Shown: piece by piece, positions 1 to 8,080 of the stretch
Numbering within the stretch: the stretch's first letter is position 1
Layout: each line of letters starts with the position of its first letter
Source of the DNA: an uncultured Gemella sp.
Lineage (GTDB): Bacteria; Bacillota; Bacilli; Staphylococcales; Gemellaceae
NCBI GenBank assembly: GCA_938038035.1
Contig: CALHQV010000133.1
Location: 16,683-80,682, forward strand
Length of the DNA stretch: 64,000 bases
Direction: 5' to 3'
Notes under the pieces: generated by a model
Seen by the model: the letters and a program-made list of their open reading frames with translations, nothing else
Told to the model about the DNA's origin: nothing
The model's database searches: none
Position numbers and translations under genes: made by a program

Positions 1-159
1 ATTAGCGACTTCTACACTACCATGGTAATTAATTATTATCATCAACACCCAGAAGAAGCTCCAGAAGATATTAAGAAATTCATTTCTGAAGAATTGTATA
101 AATATACAAACCCTAATTTAAATGCTGCTCAGCCAGCACCTGTTAAAGAAGGAAATTAA
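1..159 (+). CDS. C-terminal end of an unidentified protein (partial)
   Basis: An open frame runs from base 1 to a TAA at 157-159, giving the last 52 residues of a protein whose start lies outside the window. The visible part begins ISDFYTTMVINYYHQHPEE and ends in a proline/alanine-rich tail (QPAPVKEGN). No family can be recognised from this fragment. Its stop codon directly abuts the ATG of the next gene at 160, and the AAGGA-like ribosome site of that gene lies inside this reading frame, so the two are probably co-transcribed and translationally coupled. Confidence 0.7.
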   Translation: MSDFYTTMVINYYHQHPEEAPEDIKKFISEELYKYTNPNLNAAQPAPVKEGN

Positions 160-2121
160 ATGAGTGACCAAAACGAAGTTAAGTTACATGATACAATTGA
201 CATTGAAAAAGCAGGTAACCCTACTGAACCTACACAACGTAGTAATAATGAAAATGTAGACCCAATGCACGATACAATTGATATTGATAAAGTAGGTAAT
301 CTTGCTGAATATGCTAATCGTGACAATAGTGAAAATATCGATTCAATGACTATTGAAGAAATGATTCAGAATGGTGAGTTAACAGATAACCACTCTAAAA
401 AAGAACCCGTAGTCGAAGAGTCTCGAATTATGGATCCTTCTCTGTTTGAATCACTTAAAGCAGATACACCAGAAATTGCTAAGATTGATTTCGAAACACC
501 TACTGAAGAGACAAATCAACCAGAAGATAAGAAAAAAACTGCTGCTAAAATTCTTCACAATGTACAATCCCGTGTAGGTGCAATTGATAAATCAGGTGTG
601 AAACACTGGGTTCCTACTAGCTCACTTAATGAAGCAAAGAAACCAGCTTCTAAACCAATTCCTGTAGAAATTGCTAATCGTAGTTTGAGTAACTCAGATG
701 AGAAAGTAGTGGACTTTAAGAAACGTGAAGACCTTGAGAAATTCAATGATTCTATCTCTATTCCACCTGATTCTAAAGAAAACATTATTCGCTACGTTAC
801 AGAAAATCCACATTCTGTAGAAGGCGATATGGGTTCTACTAAGCTCTATCAGCTTACTACAGGTATGGAATTGATTTCTGGTGAAGAAGAATTTGTCAAT
901 AAGACCCTTAATGATGAAAAAGTAGAAATCTCTACAGCATATACGCGTGAAGGTTCTGAAAAGAAAGTAGCTTCACACCGCTCAATGATGCGTTTGGAAA
1001 CAGGTAATGTATCTGGTATTCGCGCTCGTGCAGCGATTATGGATTCATTAGGTTTGTCTACCTTCTTCGAGGTAGTATTACCACATTCTGGCTTGGTAGC
1101 TGTTATTTCAGCTCCACTGGTACATGAGCTGGTAGACTTACAAACTACCATTGATACTTCCAAGATTAACTTAGGTCGTTCTATTGGTGGTTCTAACTAC
1201 GGTACTACTACTTGGTTTATCGGTAATAAACTGGTTGATTTGTTTATTAAGAAAATTGAACGAATCAATGTAAAAAACTATACACCAGAATTGCTTCGTA
1301 GTTTGATTGATCCAATGGATATTCCTACTATTGCATGGGCATTAGCATGTACTAAATATCCAGATGGTTATACCTATAGTCGTCTTGTACTGGGTAAAGA
1401 AGGACGTACTGAGTCTGTAATGGGTACCATTAATCTTAACGATATTTCATTCCCACTGAATTCTAAATTGTCTATTCGCCAAAAACAACATCTTGGCAAT
1501 GCTGATAACATTATGCATTCAGTTGAAGAGATTGAATCTTATCGTCGAGATTGGAAATCTAAAGACGAGATTGAAGAATTCAAGCGCACAATTAGTGAAC
1601 GTACTGTTATTCAAAATGGCCATCAAGTAACTAAGAAAGTAGAAATTACCTTTGCTCCTACTAATGTTGATAATTATGTCGAACATGGTACAGCATGGGA
1701 CGTTTACTTGCGTGAAGCTATTAATGAAACATTGGCTATGGTTCCTGATGAAAATGTTCGTTCCGAATACTTGGCTCGTAAGATTACTGCCACATCAATG
1801 CGTGAGTATAGTCATTTGATTAAAGAAATCACTATTACTAACGATTACGGTGAACCAGGTAAAAATATCGTTACGGTTATTACTAGCCATAGTGATATCA
1901 TGGACTTCATTGACATTTCTGCAAATGATATTAATTTGATTAAGAAATTCCGTGAAGCAGTGATTGAGTTTATTAACCAACAAACCAAGATTGTTTATGG
2001 TGTCCCTGTGGCAAATGAAACAGAGGAAACACATGAACTCAGTAACTCAATTGTCCCAATCAATCCGGTGATGCTTTTTTTTATTCTGACCGGTCGGATT
2101 TATCAGTCACTCGGGAACTAG
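160..2121 (+). CDS. Unknown phage protein, probably virion-associated; zero-frame product of a frameshifted gene
   Basis: This encodes 653 residues from the ATG at 160, preceded by AGAAGGAAATTAA. I do not recognise the family. The N-terminal 60 residues are acidic and low in complexity and contain two 27-residue repeat units that start HDTIDIEKAGN and HDTIDIDKVGN. The body (about residues 200-640) looks like a folded globular domain. The last 13 residues (FILTGRIYQSLGN) lie after an eight-T run. The -1 frame opened by that run continues for about 200 ordinary-looking residues with no start codon of its own. The full product is therefore probably about 842 residues (see the extension at 2082-2687), and the 653-residue form is either a minor or normal termination product or the result of an indel. 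Its position upstream of head genes makes a structural role plausible but unproven. Confidence 0.75.
   Translation: MSDQNEVKLHDTIDIEKAGNPTEPTQRSNNENVDPMHDTIDIDKVGNLAEYANRDNSENIDSMTIEEMIQNGELTDNHSKKEPVVEESRIMDPSLFESLKADTPEIAKIDFETPTEETNQPEDKKKTAAKILHNVQSRVGAIDKSGVKHWVPTSSLNEAKKPASKPIPVEIANRSLSNSDEKVVDFKKREDLEKFNDSISIPPDSKENIIRYVTENPHSVEGDMGSTKLYQLTTGMELISGEEEFVNKTLNDEKVEISTAYTREGSEKKVASHRSMMRLETGNVSGIRARAAIMDSLGLSTFFEVVLPHSGLVAVISAPLVHELVDLQTTIDTSKINLGRSIGGSNYGTTTWFIGNKLVDLFIKKIERINVKNYTPELLRSLIDPMDIPTIAWALACTKYPDGYTYSRLVLGKEGRTESVMGTINLNDISFPLNSKLSIRQKQHLGNADNIMHSVEEIESYRRDWKSKDEIEEFKRTISERTVIQNGHQVTKKVEITFAPTNVDNYVEHGTAWDVYLREAINETLAMVPDENVRSEYLARKITATSMREYSHLIKEITITNDYGEPGKNIVTVITSHSDIMDFIDISANDINLIKKFREAVIEFINQQTKIVYGVPVANETEETHELSNSIVPINPVMLFFILTGRIYQSLGN
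187..348 (+). repeat. Two tandem 81-bp coding repeats
   Basis: Bases 187-267 and 268-348 encode two 27-residue units at the N-terminus of the preceding gene. Each begins H-D-T-I-D-I-(E/D)-K-(A/V)-G-N. The first half of each unit is closely conserved at DNA and protein level and the second half has diverged. This is a short internal duplication in an acidic, probably flexible segment. Confidence 0.6.
2076..2082 (+). other. Candidate -1 ribosomal frameshift site (T TTT TTT)
   Basis: The run of eight T at 2075-2082 contains the heptamer T TTT TTT in the correct phase: zero-frame codons are CTT, TTT, TTT, ATT. Slippage by -1 enters a frame that is open from 2046 to the TAA at 2685-2687. A perfect 8-bp stem, CAACGGGT (2146-2153) with ACCCGTTG (2164-2171), lies about 64 nt downstream. 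That is farther than the usual stimulator spacing, so the structural support is weak. An indel in the homopolymer, biological or from sequencing, would look the same. Confidence 0.5.
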
Positions 2122-2687
2122 ACAATAGACGAGTAATACCTAATGCAACGGGTGCTATCAAAGACCCGTTGTTTGGTATCGACTTTGTTAAGCGTTCCGA
2201 CATACTGGAAGATACTGCTGGTACAGACTATGGTGAGGAAGAGATACGCCATAACCGAGGTAATGAAGAGTTTAATACTGTTATTGCTTCTGGTAAGGCA
2301 GACCCTATTAAAGACGATGTATTGAAGAAACTTTCGATATTGTCGCTACACGATTCTTGTTATAATTTAGACCCAATGACAAGTAATAAAGAAAATGGGG
2401 AGAAGGTATGTCATTCCTCACTATACCCAGTAGCCATGAAAAAAGCATATGTTATTCATGGTGAGGGTAGTTTGTTACAAACAGCAATAGAAGAATTCAT
2501 TTTACTAGATATTGGTAAGTTTACTAACATGAATTTACAGCAGTGGATGTCTTTAACTTATCATGAACAAAAGATGATAAGAGAGACAGTAGACAAGCGT
2601 AAGAGAATGGAAGCAGCTGCTACTGATAATTTAGTTAATGGATTAAAAGAATCCGCCGCTCAAGCAGAAAAAAATAAACAACATTGA
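2082..2687 (+). CDS. -1 frame extension of the 160-2121 gene
   Basis: This is the 201-residue continuation in the -1 frame after the T8 run, beginning YSDRSDLSVTRELDNRR and ending ESAAQAEKNKQH. There is no ATG or GTG with a ribosome site near its beginning. The first ATG in frame is at 2376, deep inside the sequence, and a TTG at 2169 has no Shine-Dalgarno. The sequence is ordinary soluble protein with a helical, charged C-terminus. The best reading is the C-terminal domain of the upstream protein, reached by programmed frameshifting or separated by a single-base indel. If it were an independent gene it would need a non-standard start. It ends 4 nt before the hairpin at 2691. Confidence 0.55.
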   Translation, partial: YSDRSDLSVTRELDNRRVIPNATGAIKDPLFGIDFVKRSDILEDTAGTDYGEEEIRHNRGNEEFNTVIASGKADPIKDDVLKKLSILSLHDSCYNLDPMTSNKENGEKVCHSSLYPVAMKKAYVIHGEGSLLQTAIEEFILLDIGKFTNMNLQQWMSLTYHEQKMIRETVDKRKRMEAAATDNLVNGLKESAAQAEKNKQH

Positions 2688-2690
2688 TAC

Positions 2691-2724
2691 TATACCACTA
2701 CTACCGATTGGTAGTAGTGGTATA
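2691..2724. terminator. Bidirectional hairpin between convergent units
   Basis: A perfect 15-bp stem, TATACCACTACTACC with GGTAGTAGTGGTATA, closes a GATT loop. It lies 3 nt after the rightward gene and 9 nt before the end of the long leftward unit, so it can terminate both. AT-rich sequence rather than a clean U-tract follows. Confidence 0.8.
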
Positions 2725-2733
2725 TATATATAT

Positions 2734-3336
2734 CTAATTAGGTAAGTTATAAATGACTTCAGCCATTTGATAAAAACCATATTCTGCATTACAATCGTAA
2801 CCAGGAGGATTTTCAGTTAATACTATTTCATTATCACTAATATACGATACAGATAGATTAAACTTAATCAAATCTTGATAAGGAATAGAGATAGAACCAT
2901 TTGGACTAATAGAAACAGAACCAATATTTCTATTATTTATCTCAATGAATCTCAAATCGTTTATTTCTTTAGATATCCATGTGGATAACTCAAATAAACC
3001 ATTAGCGATATGCCTACAAATAGTATAAGCTGTTTGCTCATCCATGTATAATGTATTCAGTAAACAAGCTTGTAAACTAGATAAAGTCATTTCGTAAGAT
3101 AAATCATCTAAATGAGGATTATCTAAATCATGTTCAAATGTAGGATTCATCATTCTAGTTTGACTATTAAATAGATTACGAACAAAGTCGTTAATGATTA
3201 CATCAAAGTTTAGTTTGTAAACAGCATTGATATTGGTTTGTTTAAATTTAAGATTACTGTACCCAATAACTAAATTAGCAGCTATCCTAAAGTCAACAGG
3301 AATACCAAAATGAAATTCAACTAGGTTTCTGTCCAT
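2734..3336 (-). CDS. Unknown phage protein
   Basis: This encodes 200 residues with an ATG at 3336 preceded by GGAGTAATAGATA. No family is recognised. The sequence is neutral to acidic, with a helical middle section (about residues 75-125) followed by a beta-rich C-terminal section containing SVSISPNGSISI. It is the last gene of the leftward transcription unit, directly upstream of the 2691-2724 hairpin, and follows the 3343 gene by 6 nt. Together with the three genes upstream it forms a block of small unknown proteins of similar size. I see no signal peptide or membrane segment and propose no function. Confidence 0.7.
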   Translation of the reverse strand: MDRNLVEFHFGIPVDFRIAANLVIGYSNLKFKQTNINAVYKLNFDVIINDFVRNLFNSQTRMMNPTFEHDLDNPHLDDLSYEMTLSSLQACLLNTLYMDEQTAYTICRHIANGLFELSTWISKEINDLRFIEINNRNIGSVSISPNGSISIPYQDLIKFNLSVSYISDNEIVLTENPPGYDCNAEYGFYQMAEVIYNLPN

Positions 3337-3342
3337 TATCTA

Positions 3343-3837
3343 TTACTCCGATACTAAACTCAAATTTACATTTATTACTTCAATACTAAGCTCAAATATA
3401 CCTGAATGAATGACTCTAGTTTTATTCCAAGTCAGTTGAGGGTTAAGAACTTGTTCAAATCCTACTACAATAGTTCCAATCACATCAAACATTCCATTAC
3501 AGATAATCTCAGCAAATATATTCCTTAATAAATTTTTAATATAAAGTTCACCATTAGTAGTAGGTATGTTTTCCTTATACATCGAATAAAGGTAAGAATC
3601 ATCTAAACCATCCGTATTCTGAATACTAATCCTATCTAAATACTTTTTATAAGCAACATCGCTTAAATATTCAGCATCTTCGACAGTTAAAGCTTTATTG
3701 AAAGTATAAGTACCACTAATAGCTACCTCTAAGATAAATTGAATATCCTCTTTGGTATCTTTCTTATAAATTAATTTACCTAATTCATCAGCAGAGAAAC
3801 CATAGAGACTTTCAATATTAATTAAATGTTTTACCAC
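3343..3837 (-). CDS. Unknown phage protein (GTG start)
   Basis: This encodes 164 residues. The start is GTG at 3837, with GGAG about 7 nt upstream. It overlaps the last codons of the 3831 gene by 7 nt, which suggests translational coupling. The sequence starts MVKHLINIESLYGFSADELG and is mostly helical with no membrane segment. A C-terminal stretch (GIFELSIEVINVNLSLVSE) looks beta-rich. No domain is recognised. It is one of four adjacent small unknown genes at the distal end of the RNAP and head-protein unit. Confidence 0.7.
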   Translation of the reverse strand: MVKHLINIESLYGFSADELGKLIYKKDTKEDIQFILEVAISGTYTFNKALTVEDAEYLSDVAYKKYLDRISIQNTDGLDDSYLYSMYKENIPTTNGELYIKNLLRNIFAEIICNGMFDVIGTIVVGFEQVLNPQLTWNKTRVIHSGIFELSIEVINVNLSLVSE

Positions 3838-4574
3838 GAGATATCTCCAGAATACACAACGTCGTTTGAACCATACCCAAAGTCATTAAGACCGGTTTTA
3901 AGATTATACAATTCACCATTATCAAAATCAAAATAAATGTTACACAACATATTATTCTCTAAAATACTAACAAGAATAGGAGAAGGATCCTCTTGACGAT
4001 AGAATATATCTGTATATGTTTCAATACTTGATACAACTATAGACATATTACCTTTATCATTCTCGATAATATAACGAGATAAATCTGGAAATGATGCGTA
4101 AAAGTATTGGTTAAAGAAGTACAGAAAGTAAGCAATAAAGTCAATAATCTCCACAGGAGTAGAAACAGATAAATCTACCTCTACCCCATCTTTATTTATT
4201 ATCATACCACATTCTTCTTTAACTTCATCATTTTCTATTAATTCCTCGATTATAACATCCATTTGCTGGGTTAATGCTTCTATTGTCGTATAACCAGAGT
4301 AATTGATATAATGTCCTAATACTTCATCTGTTAGAGGCATTTGGGATACCTCTAAAGATCGTTTATCAATTAACATAGTGGTAAATATATACTCAATGAT
4401 TTCTTCTACACCAAATGGGAAGTACTGTTTATTAGTATCGTACACACCATCGAACATATTATTATAGCATGAATCAATAGGTGAGTAACCCATAGCATTA
4501 ATAACCCTATTGTATATCTCTCGGATAGAAACACTCATCTCTATTCTAGAGAGATTACTAAAGTCTAAATTCAT
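3831..4574 (-). CDS. Unknown phage protein
   Basis: This encodes 247 residues from an ATG at 4574 behind GAGGATTAAAA, only 2 nt after the stop of the 4577 gene. It is acidic. A hydrophobic aromatic helix, EIIDFIAYFLYFFNQYF, lies around residues 140-160. The neighbouring 4577 product has a comparable element (ESLMVIIECIINFLYFV) at a similar place after a short beta section, so the two could be distant paralogues; this is only a visual impression. No enzymatic motif is seen. Confidence 0.7.
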   Translation of the reverse strand: MNLDFSNLSRIEMSVSIREIYNRVINAMGYSPIDSCYNNMFDGVYDTNKQYFPFGVEEIIEYIFTTMLIDKRSLEVSQMPLTDEVLGHYINYSGYTTIEALTQQMDVIIEELIENDEVKEECGMIINKDGVEVDLSVSTPVEIIDFIAYFLYFFNQYFYASFPDLSRYIIENDKGNMSIVVSSIETYTDIFYRQEDPSPILVSILENNMLCNIYFDFDNGELYNLKTGLNDFGYGSNDVVYSGDISW

Positions 4575-4576
4575 TT

Positions 4577-5017
4577 TTAATCCTCACGTATTTCTAAGAA
4601 CACCATATTTGGATTACGTCGTTTATCTATATCGACAGTTACAAAATAACAGTCAAAATCTCTCGGTACGAAATAGAGAAAATTAATGATACATTCAATA
4701 ATAACCATCAGACTTTCTTCTAAATCATTATCTAGATAAACAGACTCAGCTACATATGTTTCATTTCCATTGATGTCCCTATAATGAATATTAATTCCAT
4801 CAGTTACTTTTAATGTATTGGTAATGAAGTTACTAACTAACTCGATTTCATTATCAAGTTTAAAGATATCCAAGTCTTCTAACATAAACACAAATACATC
4901 GCGTAAAGTGAAATCAAAACTATTAATAAAATAATTATTAAGTTTATTAATTTCATCTAATGTGAAACGAAAACCTAATACGTGAATAATGTTAATGGGA
5001 ATAATATACTTATCCAT
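4577..5017 (-). CDS. Unknown phage protein
   Basis: This encodes 146 residues from an ATG at 5017 with AAAGGAATTTAAAA upstream. It is acidic, with the order helix / beta (GINIHYRDINGNETYVAES) / hydrophobic helix (ESLMVIIECIINFLYFV) / short beta tail. It is the first of the four unknown genes that follow DHFR and is separated from DHFR by the hairpin at 5038-5070. No function can be assigned. Confidence 0.7.
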   Translation of the reverse strand: MDKYIIPINIIHVLGFRFTLDEINKLNNYFINSFDFTLRDVFVFMLEDLDIFKLDNEIELVSNFITNTLKVTDGINIHYRDINGNETYVAESVYLDNDLEESLMVIIECIINFLYFVPRDFDCYFVTVDIDKRRNPNMVFLEIRED

Positions 5018-5037
5018 TTTTAAATTCCTTTATATAA

Positions 5038-5070
5038 ATACTGAAGAGGATAATAAACCCTCTTCAGTAT
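5038..5070 (-). terminator. Hairpin downstream of DHFR
   Basis: A 12-bp stem, ATACTGAAGAGG with CCTCTTCAGTAT, encloses a 9-nt loop. It lies just after the DHFR stop on the leftward strand. The stem is the same as that of the hairpin upstream of DHFR at 5775-5814. Confidence 0.65.
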
Positions 5071-5088
5071 AATAATATATGTTTAATC

Positions 5089-5754
5089 TTATTTACAGTT
5101 TTTCTCTAATTCTTCATGGTATCGTTCAAAATAGATATGGGCAGATTCATCACTAATATAAATAACATCTTCTAACTCACCATTACTATTAGGGATATCT
5201 TTAACAACATATTGATTAAACCTTAAAATAGTTTCTCCTGTATTTAGAATTTTAATATCATCGTCTTTAGTCGTTTGAATCACTTCTTTTTGACGACATA
5301 AGTGAAACTCATTAATCTCATCTATAAACTCCTTATAGATTTCTTCACCACCAATAATCCAGATATCTGTACCATGTAGTTCAGCAATATTTCTTAATAG
5401 TTTCTTCTTATTGTCGATATTGTAAATATGTACAATGGATGGGTCTACCATTTGGTCTTCATTTAAAAACTCTTTTGAATTCTTACGACTAATAATATAA
5501 TTAGTTCGATTAGGTAATGGACCTTTTAATGTTTCCCACGTTTTCCTACCCATGATAACAGGATGACCTACAGTTAGTTTTCTAAAGTATTGTAAATCAG
5601 CTTTGTTCTTAATAGGTAGCTTATCATTTAAAGAATAAATATAATAACCATTTTGGTTAACCACTACACCAATAATAGCCTTAACTAAATAATCATCTTT
5701 GTAAGCATATTCATCTTCTAAATCTTCAATATCTGAATTAGGTAACTGTTCCAT
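5089..5754 (-). CDS. folA: Dihydrofolate reductase
   Basis: This 221-residue enzyme should reduce dihydrofolate to tetrahydrofolate with NADPH, supplying thymidylate synthesis during phage replication. Visible family landmarks are the first strand IIGVVVNQNG (27-36), LPIKNKADLQYF with the catalytic acidic residue D53, the NADPH-binding element VIMGRKTWETL (66-76), LPNRTNYIISR, and the late glycine pair in IWIIGGEEIYKEF. The N-terminus carries about 23 extra acidic residues compared with the 160-residue bacterial enzyme. The ATG at 5754 follows AAGGAGTACCTTT. No thymidylate synthase is visible in the window. The gene is bounded by two copies of one hairpin stem, as if it were an independently inserted or independently expressed cassette. 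Confidence 0.9.
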   Translation of the reverse strand: MEQLPNSDIEDLEDEYAYKDDYLVKAIIGVVVNQNGYYIYSLNDKLPIKNKADLQYFRKLTVGHPVIMGRKTWETLKGPLPNRTNYIISRKNSKEFLNEDQMVDPSIVHIYNIDNKKKLLRNIAELHGTDIWIIGGEEIYKEFIDEINEFHLCRQKEVIQTTKDDDIKILNTGETILRFNQYVVKDIPNSNGELEDVIYISDESAHIYFERYHEELEKNCK

Positions 5755-5774
5755 AAAGGTACTCCTTAATATAA

Positions 5775-5814
5775 AATAATATACTGAAGAGGATATCCTC
5801 TTCAGTATATTATT
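5775..5814. terminator. Perfect 40-nt palindrome upstream of DHFR
   Basis: The sequence is its own reverse complement around the centre GATATC. Its arms contain ATACTGAAGAGGAT, the same stem as at 5038-5070. It sits between the 5848 gene and DHFR, so it can terminate the upstream leftward gene. It also has the symmetry of a protein-binding operator. Confidence 0.65.
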
Positions 5815-5847
5815 AAGTAATATATAATTATTTAGTTAGTACTTAAT

Positions 5848-6459
5848 CTACCTGGTTTGTTTAACACCATGGAAACCATCTAACGTTATTGGTAAGAACG
5901 ATATTGGTTTAAAGATTACATCCATATCGAATGAACCAATATATACTAAAGAATCAGGATTAGCAGTAACCCTAATCTTACCAGTATCGTAGTTGTAACC
6001 ATTTTGAGTATATTTAACCACAGTTACTTTTAAAGAATCCATTCTAAAATTAGCTCTACTTTTAATAGCATCAAATACTTCTTTTACTTTAGGAGTACTA
6101 TATCGCCAACTATCAGTAGTAATACTAAACGAACCATCAGAGTTATCACCATCAATTGCGTAGATTAACCACTGTGCACCTACGTGGACTCTTCTGTAAG
6201 AACGAATAGTGCTAGAACCTTCCCAGCGTTCACTATTATCTTTAGCCGTAATTTTAACCGAAGTATTCTTTTCCTTCAAGAATTTATTACGGAATGCTTC
6301 AGATGCACCGAATTGGTCTTTAGTTAAACTATCAGGTAAGTTTATTTTAGGACGTGGTGTACCAAACTCAACCTCACTCAATTTTAATGGAAACTCATTA
6401 ATCTCATTGATGTGGTTAAGTAGATTTTGTTCTTCTGAAATATTTGGATTGACTCTCAT
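5848..6459 (-). CDS. Unknown protein, probably virion structural
   Basis: This encodes 203 residues from an ATG at 6459 preceded by AATAAGGAGATTGAG. The N-terminal 70 residues are polar. The remainder looks beta-rich (SSTIRSYRRVHVGAQWLIYAI, then KIRVTANPDSLVYIGSFD). No enzymatic motif, signal peptide or membrane helix is seen. It lies 21 nt downstream of the prohead protease gene, in the head-morphogenesis part of the leftward unit, which makes a head or neck protein plausible. Precise identification needs structure-based comparison. Confidence 0.65.
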   Translation of the reverse strand: MRVNPNISEEQNLLNHINEINEFPLKLSEVEFGTPRPKINLPDSLTKDQFGASEAFRNKFLKEKNTSVKITAKDNSERWEGSSTIRSYRRVHVGAQWLIYAIDGDNSDGSFSITTDSWRYSTPKVKEVFDAIKSRANFRMDSLKVTVVKYTQNGYNYDTGKIRVTANPDSLVYIGSFDMDVIFKPISFLPITLDGFHGVKQTR

Positions 6460-6480
6460 CTCAATCTCCTTATTACAGAA

Positions 6481-7317
6481 TTACCAACTAAATGATTTAG
6501 ATAAATCTTGTTTAACTGGTTTAACAGAAGTATGTTTAAAGATATCCGTTAGAACAGATAAAGTAGAAGACTCTACAGATACCATACCTGCTTCAGCACG
6601 TTCTACTACACGTTTAGCAGATTCCGCTGTCACTTCAACGTCACAAATATCAATAGCACCAGTATCAATAGCATTAACGTGATTGACAGATTCTAAAGAT
6701 GGACTGATTAGTTTTTCAGCACAAGTAATACCAGGTTCAGTTACATAGTCGAATGTGATTACAGTGTGTAATACTTTAACATTACGACCACCCATGTTCT
6801 TACGAGTAGTCAGACTACGTATACTAAAACAAACATTAAATCCTTTTTCTTGCAAGTCTTGTTCTAAGAACTTACCATAAGGACCACTTGGTTTAATTTT
6901 AGCAAAGATACCTACACATTTCTCTTTAGTCAATGGGTCGATATAACCTGGTACCAACCAAATTGCACCAAAAGTAGCACATACTTTAGTTTCTTCAATT
7001 TGCATATTTCGTTCTAAGAACTGAATGTCAGTCATACCAGCTTCACGTTTAGGATGACCATATTCTGCTTTAACGAAACCACCTTGAATTCTATCATTAA
7101 ACAAAGTACCTGGAGCAAAGAAGCTTTCAGCACCTTCTGAAGAATAGTATTCGTTTTGACCTGATTTATTTACATTCTTAGATGCGTGGTCTAACGCACC
7201 AATACAGATAGTATACCAACCACCTTCGTCAGGTCGTAAGATACCTTGTTTATCTGTACCATCTAATCTTGACATTTTATAGACAAAATTAGAATCTTTC
7301 ATGTCGTAACTTAACAT
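6481..7317 (-). CDS. Prohead maturation protease (T4 gp21-like serine protease)
   Basis: This 278-residue protein has the ordered signature of herpesvirus/T4-type capsid maturation proteases: AEYGHPKRE with candidate catalytic His88, then CVGIFAKI..., then NVCFSIRSLT with candidate nucleophile Ser165, then ITFDYVTEPGI, where Asp190 and the D-x-V-x-x-P turn match the family. These enzymes are packaged in the prohead and cleave scaffold and capsid subunits after assembly. Length and motif spacing fit the family (T4 gp21 has H, S and D in the same order). It is flanked by structural genes and lies in the same unit as the RNAP genes. From memory this echoes the phiKZ gp175-gp178 neighbourhood. 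Confidence is good for the family; the exact triad is an inference. Confidence 0.75.
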   Translation of the reverse strand: MLSYDMKDSNFVYKMSRLDGTDKQGILRPDEGGWYTICIGALDHASKNVNKSGQNEYYSSEGAESFFAPGTLFNDRIQGGFVKAEYGHPKREAGMTDIQFLERNMQIEETKVCATFGAIWLVPGYIDPLTKEKCVGIFAKIKPSGPYGKFLEQDLQEKGFNVCFSIRSLTTRKNMGGRNVKVLHTVITFDYVTEPGITCAEKLISPSLESVNHVNAIDTGAIDICDVEVTAESAKRVVERAEAGMVSVESSTLSVLTDIFKHTSVKPVKQDLSKSFSW

Positions 7318-7337
7318 AATTAAATATCCATTTCTTT

Positions 7338-8063
7338 TTAATATCTTAAGATGTAATCGATAGTTTCTGTTTGGTTAGTTGGATTATTAATAGCTGAAAC
7401 GACACCAGTGTAGAAATAACTACCAGTAATTTTAGTTAAGGCACTGGTAGCACTAAAGTTTACAGATGAGGCTGGAACATACACAGGTGGTGTATTAAAC
7501 ATATCAACTTCATTAATAATTTCCCGATAATACTGGTTGATGTCATTTGGGTTCCTCGCAATAATACTGATTGGTACAGTAGGTGCCTCCATTGTATCAG
7601 ATAACGAAGCCCCAGCAAATTCATCACACGTATCGAATATCTTATTAATATCCATATACGTCACGTAGAATGGAACCTTACCCCTACTAATAAATTCCTT
7701 GAATACTTTTACGATAATATTATTATCTTTCAAAATATCTATTGTTTTAATAACCACAGAACCAGGTTGATAAGTTAACACATAATACGGTTCTTGTGTT
7801 TCCTCATGTGTAACAATATCGACAGAATCTGGGTCTGAATGTAAATACCCCATCATGTTGTGGATTGCATAATAGTTTCCATCTAATGTTTCTATTCTAA
7901 ACAAACCATAGAACGAGGTATCTACACCAACAGTAGCCAGACCAACTGTTTCAAAACGTACAGGGAAAATGATTTTACAACCTTTAGTGGTAATTACTTG
8001 GTTGTCTACTTCTTTTAAAATATCTTTAATTTTATCAGCATCACGCTGTGACAGATTATTCAT
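7338..8063 (-). CDS. Unknown protein, probably head or neck structural
   Basis: This encodes 241 residues from an ATG at 8063 following GTAAGGACCAACTG. The sequence is beta-rich with few charged patches (CKIIFPVRFETVGLATVGVD, then YYVLTYQPGSVVIKTIDIL) and ends in a serine/threonine-rich segment. No motif of known enzymes is seen. It lies 17 nt downstream of the 8081 gene and 20 nt upstream of the protease gene, in an apparent head-gene operon. A structural or assembly role is inferred from context only. Confidence 0.65.
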   Translation of the reverse strand: MNNLSQRDADKIKDILKEVDNQVITTKGCKIIFPVRFETVGLATVGVDTSFYGLFRIETLDGNYYAIHNMMGYLHSDPDSVDIVTHEETQEPYYVLTYQPGSVVIKTIDILKDNNIIVKVFKEFISRGKVPFYVTYMDINKIFDTCDEFAGASLSDTMEAPTVPISIIARNPNDINQYYREIINEVDMFNTPPVYVPASSVNFSATSALTKITGSYFYTGVVSAINNPTNQTETIDYILRY

Positions 8064-8080
8064 CAGTTGGTCCTTACAGA

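Noticed and set aside
849..1163. Antisense ORFs within the 160-2121 gene and similar long ORFs opposite the tape measure gene
   Set aside because: They mirror the codon structure of the sense gene and lack ribosome sites. The sense strand carries recognisable proteins.
2143..2325. Small ORF of 60 residues
   Set aside because: It overlaps the -1 frame extension, lacks a ribosome site and has unnatural composition.
5076..5087. TATATGTTTAA as a recurring late promoter
   Set aside because: Copies near 5078 and 34371 face gene ends in convergent regions rather than gene starts, so the repeat is probably AT-rich coincidence.
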